Shown here in pieces: positions 33,969-43,388 of a stretch of 64,000 nt of DNA. The notes below the pieces were generated by a model. That model did no database searches. It worked only from the letters and a program-made list of their open reading frames with translations, and had not been told where the DNA came from. This stretch comes from SHXR01 sp046160305 (GTDB lineage Bacteria; Pseudomonadota; Gammaproteobacteria; Burkholderiales; SG8-39). Position 1 is the stretch's first letter; each line of letters begins with the position of its first letter. Made by a program: the position numbers and the translations under genes. The DNA lies in assembly GCA_046160305.1 (NCBI GenBank), contig JBJXGX010000199.1:1-64000 (forward strand), written 5' to 3'.

Positions 33969-35891
33969 ATGCCCTTGTCATCATCGCCCGCGGACGTACT
34001 TCGCGACACGTTCGGGTTCGATACATTCCGCCCCGGTCAGGAGGCAGTAATCGGGCATCTGCTGGCGGGGCATTCGGCGGCGGCGGTGTTTCCGACGGGC
34101 AGTGGTAAATCGCTCTGCTACCAGTTGCCGGCGCTGCTGTTGCCGGGACTGACGATCGTCGTCTCGCCGCTGATCGCGTTGATGAAGGATCAGATCGACA
34201 AGCTCAAGCGACTGGGCATCGCGGCTGAGCGGCTGGATTCGACGCTCACCGCCGACGAGTCCATGGCGGTGATGACCGCGCTTCGAGCCGAGCAATTGCG
34301 CCTACTGTATGTCGCACCCGAGCGGTTCAACAACGAACGCTTTCGCGAAGCGATCGAGCGCGTGCGCGTTGCGCTGTTCGCCGTCGATGAGGCGCATTGC
34401 ATTTCGGAGTGGGGGCACAACTTTCGGCCGGACTATCTCAAGCTGACGCGGTTCGCTCGCCAGTGCCGCGCCGAACGCCTGTTCGCATTGACCGCCACCG
34501 CGACGCCGGCCGTCTTGGAGGACATTTGCCGGCAGTTTCAGATTGCGCCGGCGCATGCGGTGCGGACGGGGTTCTATCGATCGAACCTTTCGCTGCGCAT
34601 CACGCCGGTGTCGGTCGACGAGCAAGATGCCGCGTTGCTCGATCGGCTGACCCGGCATGAACGCGGGCCGACGATCGTCTATGTCACGCTGCAACGAACC
34701 GCCGAACAAGTGGCCGATCGATTGACTCGGCGCGGCTTCGACGCAAGGGCCTATCACGCCGGAATGAAAGACGAGGATCGCGCCGCGGTGCAGGACCGGT
34801 TCGCCGGTTCGAATATTGCGATCGTCGTAGCGACCATCGCATTCGGCATGGGGATCGACAAGTCCGACATTCGCTATGTGTACCACTACAACTTGCCGAA
34901 GAGCCTGGAGAACTACTCGCAAGAGATCGGCCGCGCCGGTCGCGACGGAGCGCCTGCCCGCTGCGAGGTGCTGGCCTGCACCGACGATATCAACACCTTG
35001 GAGAACTTCGTGTTCGGCGACACGCCGTCGTTCGCCTCGGTGAGCAGTCTCGTCCACGAGATCTTCCAATTGGGTGAGGTCTTTGATCTATCGCTATACG
35101 ACTTGTCGTTCCGCCACGATATCAAGCAACTCGTCGTGCGCACGTTGCTGACGTATATGGAGCTCGACGGCTACCTGGACGAAGGAACGCCGTTCTATGC
35201 CGCGTATCAATTCAAGCCGCTCGTGCCGTCGAAGGAGATCCTCGCGCAGTTTGAAGGGGACCGGCACGACTTCCTCGATCGGCTGTTCCGCCAGGCGACG
35301 AAAGCCACGACCTGGTTCTCGCTCGACATCGCGCAGGCGGCGACCGCGCTCGGGCAGCCGCGCGAGCGCATTGTGCGAGCACTAGACTATTGCGCCGAGA
35401 AGCGCTGGCTCGAACTGAAAGTCGAAGGCGTCCGCAACGCCTATCGCCGTCTCGCAACTCCTGCCGACCTGACGGTCCTCGCCACAGCGTTGTATGACAA
35501 GGCGCTGCTCCGCGAAAGCCGCGAGATCGCCCGCCTGAGCGAGGTTCTCGAGCTCGCCGTCTACAACGGCTGCCAAGTCTCGCATCTCGGCGCACATTTC
35601 GGTGAGCCACTCCCCGCTCCATGCGGCCACTGCTCGCATTGCCTCGACGGCCGAGCGGTTCCACTGCACCCTCGCCGCGCCCCGCCGATCGATGACCGCC
35701 GTTGGCAAGATGCCGCCGCCTTCCGAGCCACGAGACCTGAGCTCTTCGCCGACTCGCGTGCCTTCGTCCGCTTCCTCTGCGGCCTGTCATCGCCAAAGCT
35801 CGGACGCGCCCGGCTTGGTTCGCACGCGCTCTTCGGCGTTTTTGGTAAGGTGCCGTTTTCCGAGGTGCTACGCCGCGCGGACGGCGATTGA
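33969..35891 (+). CDS. recQ: RecQ-family ATP-dependent DNA helicase
   Basis: 640 aa from ATG 33969 (AGGAG upstream). All helicase motifs are in order: FRPGQEAVIGHLLAG (motif 0), AAVFPTGSGKSLCYQLPALL (I), VVSPLIALMKDQ (Ia), FAVDEAHCISEWGHNFRPDY (II), LTATATPAV (III), TIVYVTLQRTAEQVADRL (IV), IAFGMGIDKSDIRYV (V), QEIGRAGRDG (VI). A cysteine group near the C-terminus (APCGHCSHC) is a likely zinc site. No HRDC domain is seen. It should unwind DNA in recombination or repair. The large oxygenase gene follows after 43 bp. Confidence 0.92.
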   Translation: MPLSSSPADVLRDTFGFDTFRPGQEAVIGHLLAGHSAAAVFPTGSGKSLCYQLPALLLPGLTIVVSPLIALMKDQIDKLKRLGIAAERLDSTLTADESMAVMTALRAEQLRLLYVAPERFNNERFREAIERVRVALFAVDEAHCISEWGHNFRPDYLKLTRFARQCRAERLFALTATATPAVLEDICRQFQIAPAHAVRTGFYRSNLSLRITPVSVDEQDAALLDRLTRHERGPTIVYVTLQRTAEQVADRLTRRGFDARAYHAGMKDEDRAAVQDRFAGSNIAIVVATIAFGMGIDKSDIRYVYHYNLPKSLENYSQEIGRAGRDGAPARCEVLACTDDINTLENFVFGDTPSFASVSSLVHEIFQLGEVFDLSLYDLSFRHDIKQLVVRTLLTYMELDGYLDEGTPFYAAYQFKPLVPSKEILAQFEGDRHDFLDRLFRQATKATTWFSLDIAQAATALGQPRERIVRALDYCAEKRWLELKVEGVRNAYRRLATPADLTVLATALYDKALLRESREIARLSEVLELAVYNGCQVSHLGAHFGEPLPAPCGHCSHCLDGRAVPLHPRRAPPIDDRRWQDAAAFRATRPELFADSRAFVRFLCGLSSPKLGRARLGSHALFGVFGKVPFSEVLRRADGD

Positions 35892-35934
35892 CGAGATCAC
35901 GTTCGTTGACATGAACGCCCGCAGAGGAATACCA

Positions 35935-38394
35935 ATGATTACAACGGCCAGCATGGCGACGGCGTTGCTTCAGGTTCTGGATGGGTTAGGGGATTCGTCC
36001 GCGTTTTGTGCGGCCGGGAATGCGGCGGCGGTGTTGCCGGGGTTGCATGTGGACGGTGTCGGTGATGTCGGCGTGCCGGTGTCGGCAACGGATGCGAAGC
36101 GGCTCATCAAGCAGGCGGCGCAGGCGCCATATGGACGCGGGGAGAAGACGATCATCGATCCCACGGTACGGCGGGTTTGGCAGCTTGAACCGGCGCAGTT
36201 TGAATTGCGAAATACCGAGTGGACAACTACGTGTCTCGCGCCGATCGTGGACGCGGTGCGGCAGGAGTTTGGGATCGCACAGAAAGTGGAGGCTCAGCTC
36301 TACAAATTGCTCGTGTATGAAGAGGGCAGCTTCTTCGCGCCACATCGAGACTCGGAGAAAGCCGAGCGGATGTTTGCGACGCTTGTCGTTTGCTTGCCGT
36401 CGAAGCACCAGGGGGGAACGCTGGTCGTGTCGCATGATGGCCGAACCCGGCGGATCGATTTCGACAGCGCGGCTGCGCAGTTCCAAATTCAGTACGCCGC
36501 GTTCTATGCCGACTGCCAACATGAGATCACGCCGGTCGCGAGCGGGTATCGGGTTTGTCTCGTCTACAACCTGTCCATTGCCAAATCAAAGCGGCAGCCG
36601 TCAGCGCCGGTTAACAGCGGGGCGATTGATTCGGCTGCGCAATTACTGACGAAGATCTTCGCGGACAAATCGCGCGAAAAAATCGCCATTCCGTTGAAGC
36701 ATCAATACACCGAAGCGGGACTGGGCGCCGAGGACAACGATGCGCATCCCGACACCGGTATGCAGCGTGCGCTACGGCTGAAGGGGGGCGATCAGGCGCG
36801 CATGGATACGTTGGCGCGTGCAGCCGAGAAGGCCGGATGCCAGGCCTTTCTGGCGCTGCTGACGCACTGGCAATCGGGTTCGGTCGATTACAGCTCGATC
36901 GATGACGCGCCATATAGGTCGCGGGGTTGGCGATACCGCGATGACGATGATGACGATGACGGGACGTCAGGCGAGAATGCCGGCGCGGAGTTCGAAGATG
37001 TCATCGATGAGTCGATGTCGTTGAGCCACTGGTTCGACGCGACCGGACGCGTGCAGCCGTTTTCCAAGTTGGCGCTTACGGAAGCCGAGATCGTGAGCGA
37101 TGTCGCGCCGGAGGATCGGCCGTATCGGCAGGAAATCAGCGAGGCCACCGGCAATGAGGGCGTCTCGATGGAGCGTTGGTATCGGCAAGCGGCGATCGTG
37201 ATCTGGCCGCAGGACCGGTACTTTCGCATCCTCGCCGGCGCAGGGCCGCTCAATGCCGTCCCGGCCTTGGATGAATGGGTCCATCGCACCGCGCAGCCGG
37301 CTCGCGACGCGCAGTGCTGCGCGTTCGCCCGGGAGATCATCTCGCGATGGCAGCAGCAGGCCGGATCGGCCGTTGACACTTGGGATGCTCGGTCGCGTAT
37401 CGGCAAACGCAATGATGAAGCACTGACCACCCGCATGTTGCGGGTGCTACAGACGATCGACGACGAGAAGTCGAGCGTGGCGTTTGTGCGAGACATTCTA
37501 CCGGCGCAATGTGATGGCTCCGAAGGGTTGGCGCTGACGCGACTGGTCGATCAACACGGCTGGCGGAAATGCACTGAACCGCTGCGACAGCTTTTCGCCA
37601 AACAAGTGCCAAGCAACTACGGGCGTGCGTTGATGATCCCAGTCGCTTTGTTCGAGGCGTTGTGCTGCGGCGCTCCGAAAATGACCCAAGAGCGGCTGTC
37701 GGTGTGCCGATTGATCGTCGACGAACTGGAGGCAGTGATCGAGCGCTGGGATCGACGGAAATGGGATGCGTGGCAAAGCGAACCCGACCATCGCATCGGG
37801 ATCGTTGCGCCGGTGTTTCGCGCACTGATAGCCATCGAAGCCACCGATGCGCTCGATCGCTTCGCCTCGCGGGCGACCGCCGATCCGACGCATTACGACC
37901 TGCACGCGGTGTTGCTCCCCGCCGCGAAGACCTTGCTGAGCGATGGAGCATTCCCCGGCGGCGATGTGTCGTCGTGCGGCCGAACCGGCTGCGAGCGTCT
38001 GCGCCAACATTGCTTGGCCGAGCTACGCGCACGCACCGCTCAGAAACCGCAACCCCCAACCGATTGGCGGCGCGACGCGAAGCTCGACTGCAAATGTGCC
38101 GACTGCCGCGAGCTGGCCGCGTTTCTCGACAGCAAGCACGAATCGGTTCACCGATTTCCGCGGCGCAAAGACTTGCGACAGCATCTGCACCAGCAGATCG
38201 ACAAGCACCGCCGCGACGTGACGCACGTTACCGAGCACCGCGGCTCGCCGCACACCTTGGTCTGCACCAAGACTCAAGCCGGCTATGCGCGCCGCATGAA
38301 GCAGTTTGCAACCGACCTGCGATGGCTCGGCGAATTGGAGCGGCTGCCCATAGCACCGCCCGTTCGGAACAGGGCCACGAAGGCGCGCCACTGA
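35935..38394 (+). CDS. Large 2OG-Fe(II) oxygenase-domain protein
   Basis: 819 aa from ATG 35935 (GAGGA upstream). Residues 90-215 form a prolyl-hydroxylase-like 2OG-Fe(II) fold: YEEGSFFAPHRDSEKAERM gives the HxD pair, and YADCQHEITPVASGYRVCLV the distal His and the 2OG-binding Arg. The remaining 600 residues are not recognised. They include an acidic run (seven Asp, coded near 36940-36960) and a Cys-containing segment near the end (DCKCADCRELAAFLDSKH). Similar long proteins occur in bacteria and fungi without known substrate. The position behind recQ hints at nucleic acid or ribosome-related modification, but this is a guess. Confidence 0.82.
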   Translation: MITTASMATALLQVLDGLGDSSAFCAAGNAAAVLPGLHVDGVGDVGVPVSATDAKRLIKQAAQAPYGRGEKTIIDPTVRRVWQLEPAQFELRNTEWTTTCLAPIVDAVRQEFGIAQKVEAQLYKLLVYEEGSFFAPHRDSEKAERMFATLVVCLPSKHQGGTLVVSHDGRTRRIDFDSAAAQFQIQYAAFYADCQHEITPVASGYRVCLVYNLSIAKSKRQPSAPVNSGAIDSAAQLLTKIFADKSREKIAIPLKHQYTEAGLGAEDNDAHPDTGMQRALRLKGGDQARMDTLARAAEKAGCQAFLALLTHWQSGSVDYSSIDDAPYRSRGWRYRDDDDDDDGTSGENAGAEFEDVIDESMSLSHWFDATGRVQPFSKLALTEAEIVSDVAPEDRPYRQEISEATGNEGVSMERWYRQAAIVIWPQDRYFRILAGAGPLNAVPALDEWVHRTAQPARDAQCCAFAREIISRWQQQAGSAVDTWDARSRIGKRNDEALTTRMLRVLQTIDDEKSSVAFVRDILPAQCDGSEGLALTRLVDQHGWRKCTEPLRQLFAKQVPSNYGRALMIPVALFEALCCGAPKMTQERLSVCRLIVDELEAVIERWDRRKWDAWQSEPDHRIGIVAPVFRALIAIEATDALDRFASRATADPTHYDLHAVLLPAAKTLLSDGAFPGGDVSSCGRTGCERLRQHCLAELRARTAQKPQPPTDWRRDAKLDCKCADCRELAAFLDSKHESVHRFPRRKDLRQHLHQQIDKHRRDVTHVTEHRGSPHTLVCTKTQAGYARRMKQFATDLRWLGELERLPIAPPVRNRATKARH

Positions 38395-38456
38395 AGCCGG
38401 TCGAAGGCGACGGCGCGATCAAGCGTCGCGCGGCAGGTCAAGACTCGCGAGGCCTG

Positions 38457-38576
38457 GCCGGCATCGAATTCAACGCCATCACCATGTGCCGCGAGGGCGT
38501 AGCCGCCTACAACCAAGTATTCAACCCGCGCGGAGTTGAGTAACGCGGCAAACTCTTTGAAGTCTCTGTTTAACAT
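38457..38576 (-). pseudogene. Remnant of an MNT-type nucleotidyltransferase
   Basis: From ATG 38576 the frame reads MLNRDFKEFAALLNSARVEY then LVVGGYALAAHG, the start of small nucleotidyltransferases with the GGxA motif. The following acidic catalytic motif (usually DLD about 8 residues later) is absent and the frame drifts into the end of the oxygenase gene region. Full-length relatives are about 150-200 aa. It is a truncated, inactive copy. Confidence 0.65.
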
Positions 38577-38688
38577 CCGGGCACATCGCGAAATATTGCT
38601 GGCGTAGGATCTCGATCGCATCAAGCCGCTCCCGCGGTGTCCGTGCGAGCCAGTAAGCACGCTCGTGTTGCAGCCCTTTCAGTTTCAT
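38521..38688 (-). CDS. Small protein usually paired with nucleotidyltransferases
   Basis: 55 aa from ATG 38688: MKLKGLQHERAYWLARTPRE, then RLDAIEILRQQYF and QRLQRVCRVTQL. This AYW..R.P.ERL.A.E.LRQQYY pattern is typical of short proteins encoded directly before small nucleotidyltransferases. It overlaps the remnant of that gene by 56 nt. With the partner destroyed, the pair is probably non-functional. Confidence 0.6.
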   Translation of the reverse strand: MKLKGLQHERAYWLARTPRERLDAIEILRQQYFAMCPDVKQRLQRVCRVTQLRAG

Positions 38689-38844
38689 GGAATCGCGCGT
38701 TCCAGTAGCGCTTGCGTGCCCGCCGGTGTACGCTGCCCTGCTCCGGGGTAAGGCACGCGCCAGAGGCGCAAAGGCCTTTCCGCATTCCGGACGGCGGCTC
38801 AAGCCACTCCCAAGCGCCTAACCCACATAGCGAGGAGACGCTTC

Positions 38845-40011
38845 ATGTCCCTGAAAGAGCGAATCGATACCCTTTTGCGCAAGGCCGCCGATAGCGGAGA
38901 CGTTCCCGGCGTCGTGGCGATGGCCACCAATCGCGACGGCCCGATCTACGAAGGTGCGTTCGGCAAAAGGGTGCTCGGACAATCACCATCGATGACCCCT
39001 GACACCGTCGTTTGGATCGCCTCGATGACCAAGGCGGTCACCGGTACCGCCGCGATGCAGCTGGTCGAGCAAGGCAAACTCGACCTCGATGCGCCGGCCG
39101 GCAAAGTGATCCCGTACCTGGGTGAAGTGCAAGTACTCGATGGCTTCGATGCTTCCGGGAGGGTGAAGACGCGCGCGCCGAAACGTCCGCTCACGCTCCG
39201 CCATCTGCTCACGCACACGGCCGGTTTCAGCTATGAAATCTGGAATCCGGACATCATCCGGTACCAACAGGTGAAGAGCATCCCGATGATCACCGGCTGC
39301 GAGAACGCCGCCCTCAAGACACCGCTTACATTCGATCCGGGCGACCGCTGGGACTACGGCATCAACATCGACTATGTGGGCAAGATGGTCGAAGCGGTCA
39401 GCGGCAAGAAGCTGAGTGCCACCATGCAGGAAAATCTGTTCGGCCCGCTTGGCATGTCGAGCACCGCATTCAAGATCACACCTGACATGCGTGCAAGGCT
39501 CGCCAAGATCCATCAGCGCGGGGACGACGACAAGTTCACCGCCCTCGATCTGGAGATCACGCAGGAACCCGAATTTGAAATGGGCGGCGGCGGCCTGTAC
39601 TCGACGGTCGGCGACTACGGCAAATTCGTGCGCATGATCCTCAACAACGGCAAAGGAAACGGCAACCAGGTACTCAGGCCCGAAACGGTCGAGATGATGT
39701 CGCGCAACAACATGGGCGCAAACAAGGTGGTGATGCTGAAGACCGCAATGCCCACGCTCTCGAATGACGCGGAGTTCTTTCCGGGCATCCCGAAAAGCTG
39801 GGGCCTGTCCTTCCAGATCAACGATGCGAAGGCGCCCACCGGCCGGCCGGCCGGCGGACTGATGTGGGCGGGCCTGGCGAATTCATACTATTGGATCGAC
39901 CACACCACGGGCATCGGCGGTGTGTACGCGACGCAGATACTGCCATTCGCCGACAAGCTGTCACTGCCGCTCTACTACGCGTTCGAGACGGCGGTGTATC
40001 AGTCGTTGTAG
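38845..40011 (+). CDS. Serine hydrolase of the beta-lactamase/EstB family
   Basis: 388 aa without a clear signal peptide. The nucleophile motif is VVWIASMTKAVTGTAAMQL (SxxK) near residue 60, the second motif is WDYGINIDYVGKMVEAV (YxN), and VGDYGKFVRMILNNGKG lies at the end of the fold. These are the class C beta-lactamase-like esterases (EstB type), which hydrolyse esters and only rarely beta-lactams. GAGGAGA precedes the ATG. It is 120 bp before the 2Fe-2S gene, same direction. Confidence 0.88.
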   Translation: MSLKERIDTLLRKAADSGDVPGVVAMATNRDGPIYEGAFGKRVLGQSPSMTPDTVVWIASMTKAVTGTAAMQLVEQGKLDLDAPAGKVIPYLGEVQVLDGFDASGRVKTRAPKRPLTLRHLLTHTAGFSYEIWNPDIIRYQQVKSIPMITGCENAALKTPLTFDPGDRWDYGINIDYVGKMVEAVSGKKLSATMQENLFGPLGMSSTAFKITPDMRARLAKIHQRGDDDKFTALDLEITQEPEFEMGGGGLYSTVGDYGKFVRMILNNGKGNGNQVLRPETVEMMSRNNMGANKVVMLKTAMPTLSNDAEFFPGIPKSWGLSFQINDAKAPTGRPAGGLMWAGLANSYYWIDHTTGIGGVYATQILPFADKLSLPLYYAFETAVYQSL

Positions 40012-40134
40012 GGCTCTCAACCCTCGGACATTGACCGCTTTTCCTCCCTCGCTTCCGTGTCAAGTTTTTGAGTTAGTCTTTAATACTTACAAGCTCGCGC
40101 GTCAGCGCGATTCGCCATCCAGGAGAAGAAATCG

Positions 40135-40623
40135 ATGATCAAGCTCACCGTGAATGGTCGGCCCCGGCAGGCGGATGTCGAGCCGGAAATGCCCCTGCTT
40201 TGGGTGCTTCGCGATGTACTTGACGTGAAGGGTCCGAAGTACGGTTGCGGTATCGCGATGTGTGGTGCCTGCACGGTTCATCTCAACGGCGAACCGGTGC
40301 GCTCATGCTCGGTCCCGGCCTCCGCTGCAAACGGCAAGCAGGTGCTGACCATCGAGGGTCTTGGCCAGAATGGCCTGCATCCCGTGCAGAAAGCCTGGAT
40401 CGACCATCAGGTTCCGCAGTGCGGCTATTGCCAAGGCGGCCAGATTCTCACCGCGGTGGCGCTGCTCAAGAAAAATCCGAAACCGACCGATGCCGATATC
40501 GATGCGTCGATGAACAATATCTGCCGATGCGGCAGCTACGCGCGGATCCGCACCGCCATCCATGCTGCCGCAAAAGCGCCGGCGCCCGCCAAACCCGCCG
40601 CCAAAGCGGCATCCAAAGCTTAA
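40135..40623 (+). CDS. 2Fe-2S subunit of a molybdenum hydroxylase (IorA/CoxS type)
   Basis: 162 aa with a plant-ferredoxin site (YGCGIAMCGACTVHLNGEPV then RSC) and the second cluster domain (QCGYCQGGQI and NNICRCGSYARI). Both 2Fe-2S centres are complete. The C-terminus is Ala/Lys/Pro-rich. It transfers electrons from the molybdenum subunit encoded 18 bp downstream. Isoquinoline 1-oxidoreductase and aldehyde/nicotinate-type enzymes have this two-gene form without an FAD subunit. Confidence 0.92.
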   Translation: MIKLTVNGRPRQADVEPEMPLLWVLRDVLDVKGPKYGCGIAMCGACTVHLNGEPVRSCSVPASAANGKQVLTIEGLGQNGLHPVQKAWIDHQVPQCGYCQGGQILTAVALLKKNPKPTDADIDASMNNICRCGSYARIRTAIHAAAKAPAPAKPAAKAASKA

Positions 40624-40641
40624 GGGCGCGAGGACACCTCC

Positions 40642-42801
40642 ATGAACAAGACACTCAATACCTCCCGCCGCAATTTTCTGAAAAGCTCGGCGGCCATCAC
40701 CGGCGGCCTCGCGCTTGGCTTCAACATTGATGCGCTCGCGCAGGGCAAAGCCACGCAGCCGGTCATCGTCCCCGAAGCCAATGCATGGGTCGTGGTGCGC
40801 CCCGACGATACGATCATCATTCGTTATGCGCGCGCCGAGATGGGCCAGGGCAGCATGACGTCCGCACCGATGCTCGTCGCCGAAGAGCTCGAGGCGAATT
40901 GGAACAAAGTCAAAGTCGAATACGCGCGTGCGAGCGAGCAGGTCAAGAGGAAGCGCGCGTGGGGCGACATGGCGGCGGTCGGCAGCCGTACCATCCGCAA
41001 TTCGCAGGAATATCTGCGCAAGGCCGGTGCCGGTGCACGCGAAATGCTGGTGAGCGCCGCTGCCCAGCGCTGGGCGGTTCCGGTCAGCGAATGCGTTGCC
41101 GCCAACAGCGTCATCACGCACACCAAGAGCGGGCGCAAGCTCACCTATGGTCAGGTCGCGCTCGCCGCGGCGAAGATCGAGCCGCCGAAGGATCCGAAGA
41201 TCAAGGATCCGAAAGATTTCAAACTGGTCGGCAAACCGATCCCGCGTATCGATATTCCCGATATCGTCACCGGCAAGATCCGTTACGGCATCGATGCGCA
41301 GGTGCCGGGCATGTTGTACGCCTCGGTCGCCGCCTGTCCGGTTTTCGGCGGCAAGGTGAAATCGGTGGATGCAAGCAAGATCACCGGCCGGCGCGGCATC
41401 GTGAAAGTGTTGCCGATGGGCGATTTCGTCGCGGTGGTCGCCGACAACTGGTGGCGTGCGAACCAGGCGCTGAAGGAACTGCCGATCGAGTGGGACATGG
41501 GCGACAACGGCGCGGTCACCAGCGCGAGCATCATGGACTTCTTCAAGGCGGGACTCACGCAGACCGACATCGCCGTGGCCAAGAAAGGCGGTGACACCGA
41601 CAAAGGGTTCGCCGACGCCGCGAAAGTGCTCGAAGCCGAGTACTTCACGCCGTTCCTGTCGCACACCACGATGGAGCCGATGCACTGCACGGCGCTGGTG
41701 AAAGATGGTCGCGTGGAGGTGTGGACGTCCTCGCAGAACTATGAAGCGACGCTCGCCACCGCCGCGAACACCGCGGGTGTGCCGCTCGAGAATGTCGAAG
41801 CGCATCCGATGCAGTTGGGTGGCGGGCTTGGCCGGCGCGGCGCGCAGGACTACACGCGTCAAGGCGTGATGATCGCGAAAGCGATGGAAGGCACGGCGGT
41901 GAAGATGGTCTGGTCGCGCGAGGAAGACACGCAACACGACTTCTATCGCCCGGCAAGCCTGGTGAAGATGAAGGGCGGCGTCGATGCACAAGGCAATGTC
42001 ACCGCACTTTATTCACGCATATCGAGTCCGTCGATCATTGCCACGCTGCTGAAGCTGCCGTTGAAAGGTGGCATCGATCCACAGGCGGTAACCGCCTACG
42101 CCGATCATCCGTACGCGATTCCGAATGTCAACATCGAGTATGCGCAGCGCAATCCGCATGTACCGGTGGGGTTCTGGCGCACGGTGGGGCATTCCCAGAA
42201 TCCTTATGTACGGGAATGCTTCATTGATGAGCTGGCACAGGCGGCGGGCAAGGATCCGCTCGAATTCCGGCGTGCGATGCTGAAAGACTCGCCACGCGAT
42301 CTTGGCATTCTCAATGCGGTTGCGAAAGCGGCCAATTGGGATAAGCCGCTACCCGCCGGTGTATTCCGCGGGATCGCGGAGACCGAAGGGTACGGCAGCT
42401 ACACCGCATCGGTGGCCGAGGTATCCGTCAACGACAAGAACGAGCTCAAGATCCATCGCATGGTGATCGGCATCGACTGCGGCATTCAGGTCAATCCCGA
42501 CAACATCATCGCGCAGGTCCAGGGCAGCGCCGTGCACGGGCTCACCGCGATCATCTGGGGCGAGATCACCATCAAGGATGGACGCGTCGAGCAAGGCAAC
42601 TTCCATGACTACCGGATGATGATGTTGAAAGAAATGCCCAAGATCGAGGTCGTGCTCGCGCCATCGGGTGGGTTCTGGGGCGGGGTCGGCGAGCCGGCAC
42701 AGGCGCCGATCGCGCCGGCGCTGGTGAACGCGATCGCGGCGGCAACAGGCAAGCGCATTCGCTCGCTCCCGCTGAAGAACCACGGCATCACGCTCGCCTA
42801 G
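40642..42801 (+). CDS. Molybdopterin-binding subunit of a xanthine dehydrogenase-family hydroxylase (IorB-like)
   Basis: 719 aa beginning with a twin-arginine signal (SRRNFLKSSAAITGGLAL), so the enzyme is probably exported folded. Further signatures: YARAEMGQGSMTSAPMLVAE, PIPRIDIPDIVTGKIRYG, HTTMEPMHCTALVKDG, GFWRTVGHSQNPYVRECFID and the end GVGEPAQAPIAPALVNAI with the catalytic Glu of GVGEP. It should hydroxylate an N-heterocycle or aldehyde, feeding electrons to the preceding 2Fe-2S protein. No cytochrome subunit is directly attached; the sox genes follow. Confidence 0.92.
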   Translation: MNKTLNTSRRNFLKSSAAITGGLALGFNIDALAQGKATQPVIVPEANAWVVVRPDDTIIIRYARAEMGQGSMTSAPMLVAEELEANWNKVKVEYARASEQVKRKRAWGDMAAVGSRTIRNSQEYLRKAGAGAREMLVSAAAQRWAVPVSECVAANSVITHTKSGRKLTYGQVALAAAKIEPPKDPKIKDPKDFKLVGKPIPRIDIPDIVTGKIRYGIDAQVPGMLYASVAACPVFGGKVKSVDASKITGRRGIVKVLPMGDFVAVVADNWWRANQALKELPIEWDMGDNGAVTSASIMDFFKAGLTQTDIAVAKKGGDTDKGFADAAKVLEAEYFTPFLSHTTMEPMHCTALVKDGRVEVWTSSQNYEATLATAANTAGVPLENVEAHPMQLGGGLGRRGAQDYTRQGVMIAKAMEGTAVKMVWSREEDTQHDFYRPASLVKMKGGVDAQGNVTALYSRISSPSIIATLLKLPLKGGIDPQAVTAYADHPYAIPNVNIEYAQRNPHVPVGFWRTVGHSQNPYVRECFIDELAQAAGKDPLEFRRAMLKDSPRDLGILNAVAKAANWDKPLPAGVFRGIAETEGYGSYTASVAEVSVNDKNELKIHRMVIGIDCGIQVNPDNIIAQVQGSAVHGLTAIIWGEITIKDGRVEQGNFHDYRMMMLKEMPKIEVVLAPSGGFWGGVGEPAQAPIAPALVNAIAAATGKRIRSLPLKNHGITLA

Positions 42802-42848
42802 GAATCGGCGCGGCGGACCACGCCGATTTCTGATGGCAGACTTCAGCC

Positions 42849-43388
42849 ATGAAGGGAAAGTGGAGCCTTTTACATCGGCCGGGACTCGATGATCCGAACA
42901 ACCGCGCCAGCCAAAGGATTCCGCGCGAATCGCACGGAATCCTGGTTGCAACAATCGTCGGGCTCGCCTGCGCGATCGCACCGGGTGCGAACGCGCAGGT
43001 GAGCCTTCCCTTCGTCGTGGAAGGCGACGAGATCCGCGCCTCGCTCACGGGCGTCCCGGGCGATGTCGCGAATGGTCGCCAAGTCGCGCTCGACCGCAAT
43101 GTCGGGAGCTGCGTGTTGTGCCATGCGGTGCCCGATCCGATCGAGCGGTTTGCCGGCAACATCGCACCAACACTCGCGGGTGCGGGTGCGCGTCTTTCGG
43201 TGGCACAGCTACGCTTGCGGATCGCGGATTCGACGCGCGTCAATCCCGATACGCCGATGCCGGCCTACTATCGGACTGAAGGGTTGAATCAGGTCGCGAA
43301 CACACACCGGGGCAAGTCGATTCTTTCGGCCCAGCAGGTGGAGGACGTCGTGGCCTGGCTCGCAACCTTGAAGGAGCCGCAAAGATGA
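42849..43388 (+). CDS. soxX: SoxX, c-type cytochrome of the thiosulfate-oxidising complex
   Basis: 179 aa with one haem site (VGSCVLCHAVPDPIERFAGN) and a distal Met in NPDTPMPAYYRTEG. The end QVANTHRGKSILSAQQVEDV VAWLATLK is typical of SoxX. SoxX pairs with SoxA to attach thiosulfate to SoxY. The N-terminus is odd: 35 mostly polar residues precede the signal segment VATIVGLACAIAPGANAQ. That part is encoded by DNA holding a REP-like hairpin (42915-42943). The stop overlaps soxY by 4 nt. Confidence 0.9.
   Translation: MKGKWSLLHRPGLDDPNNRASQRIPRESHGILVATIVGLACAIAPGANAQVSLPFVVEGDEIRASLTGVPGDVANGRQVALDRNVGSCVLCHAVPDPIERFAGNIAPTLAGAGARLSVAQLRLRIADSTRVNPDTPMPAYYRTEGLNQVANTHRGKSILSAQQVEDVVAWLATLKEPQR
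42915..42943. repeat. REP-like hairpin inside the 5' part of soxX
   Basis: Arms AGGATTCCGCGCG and CGCACGGAATCCT around the loop AAT (12 of 13 paired). It is of the same type as the hairpin at 6263-6292. In the soxX frame it encodes RIPRESHGI directly before the hydrophobic signal segment. Confidence 0.65.

Noticed and set aside
40303..41991. A 562-codon minus-strand frame opposite the molybdenum hydroxylase genes.
   Set aside because: Shadow of two clear genes with complete cofactor motifs on the plus strand.
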